Source: Pochonia chlamydosporia 170
Taxonomy: Eukaryota > Ascomycota > Sordariomycetes > Hypocreales > Clavicipitaceae
Direction: 5' to 3'
NCBI RefSeq assembly: GCF_001653235.2
Contig: NC_035794.1
Span: forward strand, 1,426,001-1,490,000
Length of the DNA stretch: 64,000 nt
Shown here: positions 36,646-47,103 of the stretch, piece after piece
How positions within the stretch are numbered: the first letter of the stretch is position 1
Layout of the letters: every line of letters starts with the position of its first letter
Translations under genes and position numbers: made by a program
The notes under the pieces: model-generated
The model's input: the letters and a program-made list of their open reading frames with translations, nothing else
Told to the model about the DNA's origin: nothing
Databases searched by the model: none

Positions 36646-37760
36646 ATGGAGCAACGCACCAAATATATGCCAACGACGCCTAGTGCTTTGAGTTGCCCAG
36701 ATACAAGGACAACTCAAAAGGTTGCCGCAGAATTGGCCAGTCCTGGGAGCAGTATAAACACAATGGCAACAAAGAGCTTTAGCGTATCTGCGTCATTTTC
36801 CAAAGGTTCAAGTGAGTGGACTGAGGTAAGTAACAGGGGCGAGAGGAGGAGACTTCAGAACAGGATAGCACAGCGCAGATTCCGTAAGTAACAGTCCGCC
36901 TGGCCATTGGCATATCCCATAATAATACCAGTTCTCACATTGTTTACAGGGCAAAAGGCGAAGGAGAACAGAGAAAAAGAGAATCGCGAACTGGAGAATA
37001 AACATCACGCCGGGAATATCTACCGCACTCCGTCGGCCTCATACCTCAAAGCCAATTATGACGTATCTGGACTACCATGGGGCAGCTTGAATTTGGACGT
37101 AGTCAGCCACAGTGGTCATGTCCATGATGCACAGCAAGGCATTGGGCTTGATACATCTATCAGTGAGCCTCATCAGACACTGTGTCCTGATGTACCAAGC
37201 TTAGCCCCTTTCTCTGCGCCAAACATCTTGATCGGGGCTTCCTGCGAGACTGGCTGCAGGACTTCGCACAATGACTACTCCCTGGCACCGCCCACCCTAG
37301 TCGAGGCAGTTGAAGAACCGGCTTTGGGATTTGCGTGGCCCCACGAAAACAGCACAGATTCCGCCTTCTTACCCGCAGACGGTGAGTGTTTGACAGCTTT
37401 GCTAACAAAACTTACAGGTCGTAAGACTGGTCCGTTCCTAGCACTCATTAGATAGTTTTACCTTCTCATGTTGCAATGTGTTTAGAGGTGACTCGATACA
37501 CATGTATGTTTAGCTCTTGTTCCAAATCTAACATGGCTACTTTTATAGATCTCCAAATACTAGGAAAAGACTTGGGTAATGCGTGCTCAAACCTCGATCC
37601 ACGCACCCTATATTGCAACGCTCAGCTCCGATGCCCCCAATGTTGCCAGGAACACCAGATCGCTGCGAATTGTGTTCCTGGCATTTTTGACGATGCGCCG
37701 TTGGCCTTGGAACGTGAACAGGGGAAGGAGAGCTTGGGGATTTCGTGGTGGCTGGAATGA
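36646..37760 (+). CDS. bZIP-like basic-region regulator lacking a zipper
   Basis: Exon 1 36646-36883 and exon 2 36950-37381 are joined by a 66-base intron (GTAAGT...ACAG). The basic region is split by it: GERRRLQNRIAQRRFR then QKAKENREKENRELENKHH, matching fungal bZIP factors of the NRIAQR.FR type. No leucine heptads follow, as in the regulators (bANK type, ToxE-like) that pair such a basic region with ankyrin repeats; but no ankyrin repeat is visible here. The 3' structure is uncertain. A 36-base intron would lead to a stop after 12 codons; an acceptor at 37485 instead gives a frame running to 37760, with an optional 45-base intron inside. The frame opens at GTG 36598 but the first ATG is 36646. 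Nuclear transcription factor inferred. Confidence 0.7.
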
Positions 37761-38691
37761 TATCAGGGAACTTAAGCTTAGAGGAACCTACAAATAGATC
37801 ATACACTGTGTTCCTATTCGCTTGGAAAAAGATTGCAGCCTATTTTTGACACTGGGACGAATAGTTGCTATTCACAATGCTAATAGGAGGGAATCAGGGA
37901 CTGACTTATTCCACCGGTTGGGGGAGTGGGTCTTACTACATGCTCCTGATGGGCTGTAAACTATATACGGTGCACCTCGACCGTTTGGTGAGTTCTAGAA
38001 AATAACGTTTATTCTTGTTTTTGTCTCCTCTACAGACAAGGGAAGTCCAGAAACGGCCGCGAGAAGCCTAACGAGAATAGGAAAATTGGACTTCATCTTC
38101 GGATATACTGGGCTGAAAGCTTCTTTAATATGAGGAATTTCCCAAATTAGATTCTTTAGGCCAAAGTGTTAACGTTCCACTAGAAAGCTGTACATTGCAC
38201 TCTGAAGATTACGCTTCTTATATGTACTTGACCTATAGAAGGGGGTAATGGAGTCCGTAAGAGACGAAGAGAGCGTCCAGACCTCTTTCCAACTCTTGGC
38301 AATTTCTCTGATTACCCTCAGACAGATTACGTCTCTACATGGTAAGTGGCTAACCATATCTGATAGTACTTGCTGGTGGCCACTACCTCCGCACATGCAT
38401 GTGACCTGTTACAATACTTCCCTGAGTATCAGTTCCAACCGTAATCCTGTTCACATGCAAGATTTTAAACGTGTGGCCGCCGGTAATTAAACCTTATTTG
38501 TAACACATTGGATCGAGCTCGTGGTCCCTTTGACTTTACTCAAGACAGGGGTTCCGAGCATCCCAAAACCGGTTCTCTCGATTGGAAACTCAATTTACCC
38601 ATTGCAACACATCAGTAGACATGTCTTGCCTGAGCTTCACCAGCAGGAGTAGCATTGCCCGTGTTCGGCTAACGTAAACTCCGGCTGACAC
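37761..38691. other. Convergent intergenic region, 931 bases
   Basis: No coding or repeat signal recognised. Right edge of the gene-poor accessory stretch. Confidence 0.45.
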
Positions 38692-40358
38692 CTACTCGGC
38701 CTTCTCCTGACCACTCCCTTCCATCTCGCTCGTTACATCTTTATCAGTCAATTGGTCGACGCCAACCAGGACTGTACGGTGGTTATCGACGAGTTCAAGA
38801 GCAGGTGGCTGGTAGGACTTTCTAGCGCTCAGGATCCAATTGGAGCCGGCAATGACGACTATCACGCCAAAAGCAACGATACAATAGTTCATATTAACTG
38901 CGTCAGTCGGTCTCGTCGGGGGCCACACGAAGAGGACAGTTGTAAGCAATGCCCAGGCAACACCGGCAGCATTGCAAATATAGCCAACGGTGTTTGGTAG
39001 CTTAAAACTCCGGTTCTCAGGGAGCATGCGACGGCCGCGCAACATGTTAATGCCAGGGGGGATGGCGTATGTAATGGTGAAGCAGACAACCGCGGCGGAG
39101 ATAATGGCGTTAAAGGCATTGGTAGAGCCAAGAAAGATAAGCCCAAGGACGACATCCCAAACGAAGCACCACAGCAGCCCGGCCACTGGAGCGCCAAAGG
39201 TTGGGCTAATGCGTTCAAAATGCTTGCTAAACGGCATACCGCCGTCGCGTGCTAAAGCGTAGGCTATGCGAGCGCTGGTGGCCATGTCGTCGATAGCGCA
39301 CAGAACAAAAGAGAGAAGCGGAAACAACATCAGACAGATACTACCAGCTTTGCTTTGTGTGGCCTGGTAATATATCTCAAGAAGTGGCTGCGAGGCTGAG
39401 ATGGCCGAAGGGACATCACTTATAACAGCGAGTACAGCAGCGATGTAGGCAAAGCCAGTGATGACCGCCATGACTATGGCGTATATCATGAGCCTCGGTC
39501 CTTGCCGCGTTGGGTTCGGCATCTCTTCGATCATATGTATAGTGGAGTCATACGCAGTCACTGAGAATGCTCTTAACGACTTTGTTAGCTTTGATGTTAT
39601 TGGCAATCGACAGGTTCTACTCACCCCTGTAATAGACCAAGTTGCCAGGCCCAGCCATCCGGCCAGCCAGATTCGTTGATAAACCCTCCAAACACAAACT
39701 TGGCGCTCTGGAAGTCTGGAGCCGCACATGCCAGTATGGTAACCAAGCTAATTACGAAGCCTGCAAGAGTGAAGAACATGTTATACTTGTTCAAGTGGCT
39801 CAAGAAGCGGTTTGCAAGCAGGTTATAGCTGAAGGCAATAACATCAACCGCGATATATAGCAAGAGCCGTTGCCACGGCTTTTGAAGAAAGCCCGGATAC
39901 ATGAGCTCCGCGTAACTCATGATAATTCCGCTCACAAGTAAGCAATTGGCCGCAGCTAAGCATACCCACGCGGCAAGGTTGATCCAGCCGGTGACATAGC
40001 TGACTCCTCGTCTTGTTGACTTCCAGCTAGCTACTGCTGCCCAGTGATACTGTCCACCGGCGGTCGGATAAGCGGATAGAAACTCGGCGAGAGAAACACC
40101 ACAGCACAGATTGAAGCCACCGGCGACGATGATGCCCCAAACGGCGCTGCTGGGCCCTCCGGAGGGCAGGGAAGCGTTGACGGTTGTGCCAATGGCACAC
40201 CATGTGTTTACAATTGCGAATGCCATCCCGAGCATTGAGAGGTTAGAAAAGGCATTCCGGTCGAGGTTGGACTTGATGCCCATTAACTCAAGAGAGGCGT
40301 CGGCTTCGGTGGCATCTTTTGTCGGCCGATGCCGGATAGTGCCTCTGTTGTCTTCCAT
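38692..40358 (-). CDS. Amino acid/GABA/choline-type permease
   Basis: APC-superfamily plasma-membrane permease of the fungal GABA-choline group (Uga4/Hnm1-like). Two exons, 40358-39625 and 39571-38692, 53-base intron (GTGAGT, CTAAC branch, TTAAG acceptor); 537 residues, about 12 membrane helices. Family marks: NAFSNLSMLGMAFAIVNTW before helix 1, LPSGGPSSAVWGII, SLAEFLSAYPTAGGQYHW, the conserved DSTIHMIEEMPNPTRQGP after helix 6, DDMATSARIAYALARDGGMP, and PENRSFKLPNTVGYICN. Substrate cannot be fixed from sequence. It is divergent from the Zn2Cys6 gene at 40841 across 482 bases, which suggests that regulator may control it. Confidence 0.88.
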
Positions 40359-40840
40359 CTTTCTAGATCAGTTGGGTGGTTACCGGCTAATGAATGAGAT
40401 TGACGGCAGGGATATCGAATTGAGAATATGGAGGATGAAAGCGAGACACCAGGGCTCGGACAGTCTTGCCAATATATCAGGACAACCATCGTTCTTTTAA
40501 GCGTCAGATGCTCGTCAATGAGCTCCACTACCCCGGAGTTCCTTGCGTCTGGATAGTTGGTCAAGTTCCATGCCGACTATCTGGTGGTGATGCGGGCAAC
40601 AGCCAGGGAGGATATGATACTAAAACCAAAAGGGTAACCGATAGCAAAGGAAAACATTTGTGGGTCTGTCGATCTTCAACTGATGATCTGAATGGCAAGT
40701 CAAGAGCAATATTTTGGTGCGTGGACCGGATTATGAATCTCCCACTTGCGCCGCTTCTCTTTTCCACTTCGGGATTTCCTGGTTCTCGGTTCCCCGCGAT
40801 TTTACATGAGCCATACTCCACTTGATCTGTCTGATATCAG
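40359..40840. promoter_or_regulatory. Shared divergent promoter of permease and Zn2Cys6 gene
   Basis: 482 bases between two ATGs on opposite strands. No CGG-spaced palindrome stood out clearly by eye. A plus-strand frame across 40466-40825 has no family content. Confidence 0.5.
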
Positions 40841-42873
40841 ATGCGGAGTGATTCAGCGGCATTAAGCAGTCCAATGTTTCCATCGAAGCCAAGGCGAATA
40901 ACAAGGTCACGCAACGGATGTGCGGTATGCAAATGCAAGAGGGTATGGAGATTCGTCGCCGTTTCACCTTATTTTCTCGTACTTGGTGCTAACCCTGTCT
41001 TCTTTAGCTCAAATGTGATGAGGCCAGGCCAAGCTGCTCGCGTTGTGAGAGACTTGGCATTGCATGCCCAGGGTATGAGAAGCCGTTGAAATGGGCAGCA
41101 TTGCCGAAAACCCCAGAAGGGATCTCAAAATCTCTTAGGAGACATGCATCGGGGACTTTTTCAAGAGGTGTCAGCGATTCGTTCAACAGCCTCCCCAACC
41201 CATCCATCTTTGATGTCTATAGCTCCGGCTTTTTAGAGGAATTCGCAAGTCCAATTGAAGCTGATGCTATAACTATACCGGAACAAAGTGCCTCGTCATT
41301 GGATTTCTCCTTCGAGGGGCTCTCGGAGTTTACAGAATCCCAGTTTGAGCAAATACCAGGAACAACAGCTTGCGTTACATACTCGGATGAAGTATGGCCG
41401 AATGCTTCTATAAGTACCGAAAAGTCCGTTTCCAATGTTCCAACATTCTCAGACCGTCCAACACATGTTCCAGAGTCACAACATGAACTGCCTCTAGCAC
41501 GATCACTCCAGGACTACACATCAATTCTGGTAGAGTACTACTTCAAGGAAGTATGCGGGATGATGTCTTGCTACGACAGTTCGATGAACCCATACAGAAC
41601 AACCATTTCCAACATTTGGTCCCGTTCTCAATCTCTCTACTACATTACCCAAAGTATGGCTGCGGCATGTCTCTCCGAGGTGTCGCCTAGCCTCACCTCT
41701 ATCGGCCGCCAACTCCAGGACCAAGCAGCGTTATGCCTGTCGGTAGAAGCTCGAGGTCCTCAAGTAGAAACTTCGTCCCTGCTAGCATTGGTCATGCTCG
41801 GCATGAGTCGCAGCTGGCATGATCCCGAGAGCGTTGGACAACCTGAGTTCGAAATACTTGCCAAGCTCGTATCCTCTTCTGAGAGCTTTCAAACAAACCC
41901 GAACTTAGTTGATAAGCAAAGGAAAATCTTTTTCCACAACTCTCTTGTTTATTGGCAGATGTTGCTTGCATTTGTCACTGACCGAGAGCCCAGTCTTCCT
42001 GGCCTAGTGCCTAGTCAACCGCAACTAGTCCAACCCGATGGGTCGGAGTTGGCAGAGCCGCGCATGCCTCATCCCCAAACTGGGATTGGAATCGAAGTTC
42101 AGACACTAGTGGCGAAAGTTGGAAACCTCATTAGAAGAGAAAGGAAACGCATTCGGAATCGCCAGTTTGTGTCTCAAGGGGACATTGACCAAGCCAAAGC
42201 AGCTATTCTTGATGCTGAGCACCTATATTCTGAACTTTGCGCAATTCAACTGCCGGGAGAGAACGCCGTTATCGATTCCGGTGATGAGATGACTCCTACT
42301 GATCACCTGTTGAAGGTTGCCGAGGCTTATAGGTGCACAGGGCTACTACAGCTCTATCGGAACTTTCCTGATCTTCTCCCAGCACACGTGTCGTCGGACG
42401 CTTTAACAGATCAGTTCATCAACTCAAGTGCCTCAGAGAATACGTGTTCGGGAACGAATACTGGGTCACAAGATGCGTATCTGACATGCTTGGCCCTCCA
42501 CATCCTCGATCTAGTACATGACATACCCGTGTCATCAAGAAGTCGATCCATCCAACCATTGTTGTTTGTGAGCATTTGCAGTGAGCTGTCACTTGGCCGT
42601 AGTGGTTGCTCGTTTACCACTTTACAAAGAGCACCCGTTGCAAGCATTGCCAGTAGTCGGCGGTTTAAAGATCCACTTACAGACCTTGAGATCTTGCGGT
42701 CAAGGAGGTTTGTTATCTCTCGTCTGTCCTCTTTCCAGAATATTCTGGCTGCGAAGCCCATTGGTCGCATGTTGCTGTTAGTTAAAGAGACTTGGAAATG
42801 CATGGAGGAGGGTCAGAACGTATACTGGATGGATGTCATGATGGAGAAGGGCTACGAAACTCTTATGGGCTGA
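40841..42873 (+). CDS. Zn2Cys6 transcription factor
   Basis: Nuclear DNA-binding regulator of 655 residues. Exons 40841-40942 and 41008-42873; the 65-base intron (GTATGG, GCTAAC branch, TTAG) interrupts the zinc cluster, a common position in this family. The six ligands are Cys27, 30, 37, 44, 47 and 54, with CKCKRLKCDEARPSCSRC between. An acidic Ser-rich linker follows (residues 70-160), then a helical middle region like the fungal-specific regulatory domain 2 (SLQDYTSILVEYYFKEVCGM, SLLALVMLGMSRSWHD, AKAAILDAEHLYSELCAIQL, LLQLYRNFPDLL). It is divergent from the permease at 40358 and is its likely regulator by position only. Confidence 0.88.
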
Positions 42874-43061
42874 ACTGGATGCCGTAGAGTTGCCTACTTT
42901 GAGCCATTGTTTCTTTTGGGGTTTCCTCATTACCTATGGATCACATAGTCGTAATCGACAATAGCATTTGTCAGATTCAATGTCCTTTTTGGTATCAAAT
43001 ACATTGCTGCTTGTGCTATTGTATACATAATATTTCTCATGTCTCATAATTCGTCTCGTTT

Positions 43062-43919
43062 TCAATGGTAGTCTCCATGCCTCCGCGATCCCTCGCTATG
43101 TCTCCGTCGATGATGCCTGTCATCTCTATCCCTATGGCCATCATCTCTCTGTCTCTCTCTGTGCCTCTCTCCCTGCCTCCCCCTGTCCGACGGCTCTCTT
43201 TTCTTCTTCTCCGTTTCATTCATGGCCACTTGTACACCCTTCCTCACGACTTCCTGCCTCACACTATTCGGGTGCTTCTGCCCCAGAAACCCATCTACAA
43301 GCGCCGATCCAAGTGACGCAACCGCAACTTTGGCACCCTTTGCCCCCTTCCATGCACCAGGGTCACCACGGCTATCTAGCGCTGCAGACAGACCAGTTGA
43401 TACGGCGGTCATGGCACACGTTCGAACCACAGGATGCTGCCACCATTGGGATGCTGAGTTCCCTCGCTGCCTGTTTTTTGGTGTCGATGTAGATTGACTT
43501 CTTGGCAGTCTGCTTCCCTCGCGGGGCATTTTATCATGACGACTTGGTGGATATCGACTGTGCGGTGAGCCTCTATCGCTCATTCTGTCGTGCGAATATG
43601 GTCGGGACCTCCTGCGTCTTGGTTCATCGTAATGAGGGGGTGCCCTCCTCGCATATGCATCATCGTGAAAGTCGGATCTGTACGGTGAATGATATCGTTC
43701 TCGCCCACGGCCGCGAACCGGCTCAGCTCGCTGAGAAGGCCATGTCTCGCTGCGAGGGTACGCTGGCTCGTAGGGCGGAGGACGCGGCACTCGGTCGGTA
43801 TATATGCTGCTCGCTCGAGGAGAGTAATCTCTTGGATGATAGTAGCCGCCGTCTAAATTGCTTGGCCCCCGGGAATATTGCGGAGGAGGTCCACTATGAC
43901 GCCGGCGCCGAGACGACAT
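43062..43919 (-). CDS. Arg/Ser/Pro/Tyr-rich protein with a conserved glycine-rich segment
   Basis: At least 285 residues from the first in-frame ATG at 43919. The N-terminal two thirds is low-complexity, rich in Arg, Pro, Ser and Tyr. A short ordered-looking segment follows (QWWQHPVVRTCAMTAVSTGL, ALDSRGDPGAWKGAKGAKVA, SLGSALVDGFLGQKHP), then a highly charged Arg/Asp/His/Glu tail. The frame continues upstream without a stop through IPSTTPDLPP to a TTTTCAG acceptor near 43960, so a 5' exon probably lies further right and the true start may be beyond 44000; I could not identify it. Similar proteins occur across Sordariomycetes as hypothetical proteins. Function unknown; disordered RNA-binding-like or membrane-tethered roles are speculation. 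Confidence 0.65.
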   Translation of the reverse strand: MSSRRRRHSGPPPQYSRGPSNLDGGYYHPRDYSPRASSIYTDRVPRPPPYEPAYPRSETWPSQRAEPVRGRGRERYHSPYRSDFHDDAYARRAPPHYDEPRRRRSRPYSHDRMSDRGSPHSRYPPSRHDKMPREGSRLPRSQSTSTPKNRQRGNSASQWWQHPVVRTCAMTAVSTGLSAALDSRGDPGAWKGAKGAKVAVASLGSALVDGFLGQKHPNSVRQEVVRKGVQVAMNETEKKKREPSDRGRQGERHRERQRDDGHRDRDDRHHRRRHSEGSRRHGDYH

Positions 43920-44920
43920 GGGTGGCAAATCTGGTGTTGTGCTCGGAATATATGTTCCTGAAAAGATGTAAGCCTAGCCGGCTTGGCAGGACTCTTATGT
44001 GAAGTGTTCAGGATGAGTTTGGAGGTTAGTTATGCGGTCATTCCTTCGCGGCGACCATGTTCACTTTTTATTTGAGTCCCAGACCAGGGTAAATTGTGTG
44101 AACAATGTTTAGGAATGAGGAGAAGCACGACGCCTGTCCAAAGGGTGCTCGCCACGATTGTTGGGGTGACGATCGGCGCACGATGACATGCCCTGTTTTT
44201 GGGCAAGCCACGGTATGCACGAGGTACGTCATGGCAGGACCCTGCCTTTTGATGGGCCGGGGGTTGCATCGACGATGTTTTGTGTTCATCTCCATTTTCC
44301 TGCTTTTGTTTGTAATGCGTGGTGGTTTTGGCGGTGTGTGTTAATGGAAGTTGATGTCATTTCCCCCTTCTTCGACAAAGCATTGAAACTGGTGAGGAGG
44401 CGACGATTACGATTGAAGCCTTTATCCTGCCATGAGAAGCTGTATTAACAATTGCCACTTGGTGTAAAGGACTAATCCTGCAGCTAGATCTGGTTGCAGT
44501 ATACTTTCTCGAGCACTTGTCTCACGTTGCCTTCGTGGTGTGAAATTGCCTCGATCGGCGCGGCCCGATCACCCATGTTACTCACTCGCAGTGGACAAGA
44601 CTGAAAATGTCTACCTTGGCTCTGAGGTGGCTTCCGATATAAGCGTTGTCTATGATGACTTCCCAGTAAACGCGTCCATTCCCACGTTCCCATCCAGAAT
44701 GCCCAGCACCCCAACAACTTTGACAACTCACCAAATACTCAAGCGCGGTTCCTTCACCTCAAACTCAAGGGATTCGTCGTAATGATTCAGTTTGTTATAA
44801 ATAGACAATATGTGCATTTAGAATGAATCATTCAATATGTCTTGCCCTCATATGCTCATACTGCTCAAAATAAAGCACCACCCATACTCCATATAATGCT
44901 AATCCACTCCCCTCGCCCAC
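43920..44920. other. Intergenic, 1 kb
   Basis: Left part probably contains the missing 5' exon of the gene ending at 43062 (acceptor near 43960). Otherwise no gene recognised. Confidence 0.45.
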
Positions 44921-46247
44921 TTACAACTCATCCTTGACATCTCCCGACGTTTCCTTAGCCCCATCCTTCAACCCCCTCTTAACAATAGAGCTCAAAATCT
45001 CATAAACAACCTGCGCCGCAGCCAGGGCAGTCTCCTCGCCTCGCCCCTGATACGCGGGACTAACCTCCACAACATCAGCACCAACAATATTCAGACCTTC
45101 AATTCCACGAAGAATCTTGATAAACTCTCTGGTCGTCCAACCACCGGGCTCGGGAGTTCCAGTACCAGGTGCGAAAGCAGGATCAAGCACGTCAATATCA
45201 ACAGAGAGGTACACGGGGTCCTCTGTTCCCAACACTGACATAATGCCGTCAATGATGCCCTTGGTGCCGATCTCGTCAATCTCATCGGCGGCGAATCGAA
45301 CCCAGTTCTGCGCGGAATCGGACTCGTTGTCAGTCCAGTCGGTGCCGCTTAGTCGCGTACGCAAACCAGCATGGACAGACTGTCCGGTAGATGCGTTTGA
45401 CAAAAGTCCTTCCTGGTTAGCCATCCAGAACATGGAGCCGTGAGTGAAGTGTGTTGAGCCCCAGGCTGATGGGTACGAGGCGGGATCCCAAGTATCAAGG
45501 TGAGCTGGGTATTGTCAGCGTCGCCCACATCTCATTCTCAAAAGAAGAAACATACCATCGAAGTGAAGTACACGAACTGGCTTGCCGTAAATCTCATTCA
45601 ACGACCTCAACGCGGGAAGTGCCAGGCTGTGATCGCCACCCAGCGTGATGAGCTTCGGCTTACCATGGCTCAACGAGCTTACTGGTCGGCCCCTTCCAAG
45701 AGCCTTGAACGCCTGCGTCATCTGCTCCTGAGCAATAGCATTGTCAAACGGCGTGATGGGAATGTCTCCGCAGTCAATAATCTTGGCCCAGTTTTGATAG
45801 GGATTGATGTTGGCGCGAGGATTGAACGCCCGCAGTGAGGTCTGGCGAGCAGAAGCCTGTCTGATGGCCCTTGGTCCAAAGCGAGCGCCTTACAAAATTG
45901 TAAGCAGATGAACTTTCATGTATATAGTTGAAAGTGCTTACCTGGTCTGAAAGAAACGGCAGTGTCAAAAGGAGCGCCGATGATTGCAATATCGTACTTC
46001 TCCTGAGGCGTAGTAAGACACTTGACGTAGTCTAAGTGAGCGAATGACCCGATGCCATTGAACGACCACTATAGCCAGTAAGTAACTTGGTAATTTAACG
46101 GCTTGTTTCGCTGCGCACCTCGTGTCCCCATTTTGCCTCCAACTCAGCCAGTTCCTCTTTACTCCATTCCTTGCCGTCGTCATGACCGCCGCAAGCGTAC
46201 CCTGCGCCAACAAAGGCCAACAGATGCAGCAATGATACGAACTTCAT
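44921..46247 (-). CDS. Secreted agmatinase-type ureohydrolase
   Basis: Binuclear manganese enzyme of the arginase/agmatinase fold that releases urea from a guanidino substrate, probably agmatine to putrescine. Four exons: 46247-46119, 46068-45942, 45888-45556 and 45504-44921, introns of 50, 53 and 51 bases; 390 residues. Metal ligands are intact: LITLGGDHS, then HFDAHLDTW (Asp created across the exon 3-4 junction), then [22 protein letters not shown] near the end. Unlike bacterial agmatinase it begins [20 protein letters not shown], a good signal peptide, so the enzyme should enter the secretory pathway. It is divergent from the permease at 47104, and a Zn2Cys6 gene follows, suggesting a uptake/catabolism unit. 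Arginase or another guanidine ureohydrolase remain possible. Confidence 0.9.
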
Positions 46248-47103
46248 TTTTTGGGCTTTAGATAACACTCGCTTTGACAATGCTGATAATTCGAGATAAG
46301 ACGAGAATCAGTAGTGTTTGTTTTTGCCGCTCGTATTATATAAGGTCGTTTCTATCTCTGTTTTCTGCTTCTGTTTCGGGGTCCGCGCATCTCCACATTC
46401 TCCACATTCGGCGTCAACGGCGGGAATGAGAAGTGCATGAACTGCTTCCGCACACAACCGAAATCGGCCAAGTACCAGACCCCATACTACGGTCCTGCGG
46501 TCACCGGGAATATGGTACGTTGATGTATTTCTTGGCTTATCGTCAGTAGTAAGGTTCGCTTGTTTGAGGTTTATCTTGGCTCTCCATGTTCGTGTAATCC
46601 GCACCTGGGACTTGTCCGCTGCTCCAGGCATTCTTCGCCGAGGCAATCCAACCCTTGCTCCATGACTGTCAAAGATGGGGTCTCGGGTTTAGACCTGGTT
46701 CATTATTGCCACATGGCTCGGCTGTTGGACACACCTTGACACCAGAGCGACGGCGCTGGTAGTTCCAGGCGTTCATGTACCGATAGGAATCAGCAGCCAC
46801 ACGACGCTAACCACGCACACTTCCGGATGCTTCCTTTGTCTGCTTGTCATGTCTGGTTTGCAATCTTCAATGTTCGGGGTAATGAATGTTCCCCAGATGC
46901 TTAATACCCCGGAAACCCTCTCCGCAGCAAGTTGTTAAATAGGATGGTTGTCGCAGTCTTCTGTTCCTTCACTCACTTCTGGCCAGGACAGGTGCTAGCC
47001 ACAACTGTCGTTCAACTTCTCTCTCCTCTTCTTTCCTCTCTGCAAACCCTTGTCTCAAATACTGCCTCTACAGTAAGGAAGAGAAAGCAGGCCATACTTC
47101 ATC
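46248..47103. promoter_or_regulatory. Shared divergent promoter of ureohydrolase and permease
   Basis: 856 bases between the two ATGs. A CT-rich leader (about 47005-47045) precedes the permease start. GGGGTA/CCCCGGAA-like and TTCGGGG patches near 46860-46920 may be regulator sites, but this is not testable by eye. Confidence 0.5.

Noticed and set aside
43065..44002. Plus-strand frames opposite the Arg-rich gene
   Set aside because: Mirror frames of a low-complexity Arg/Ser/Pro gene; no family content.
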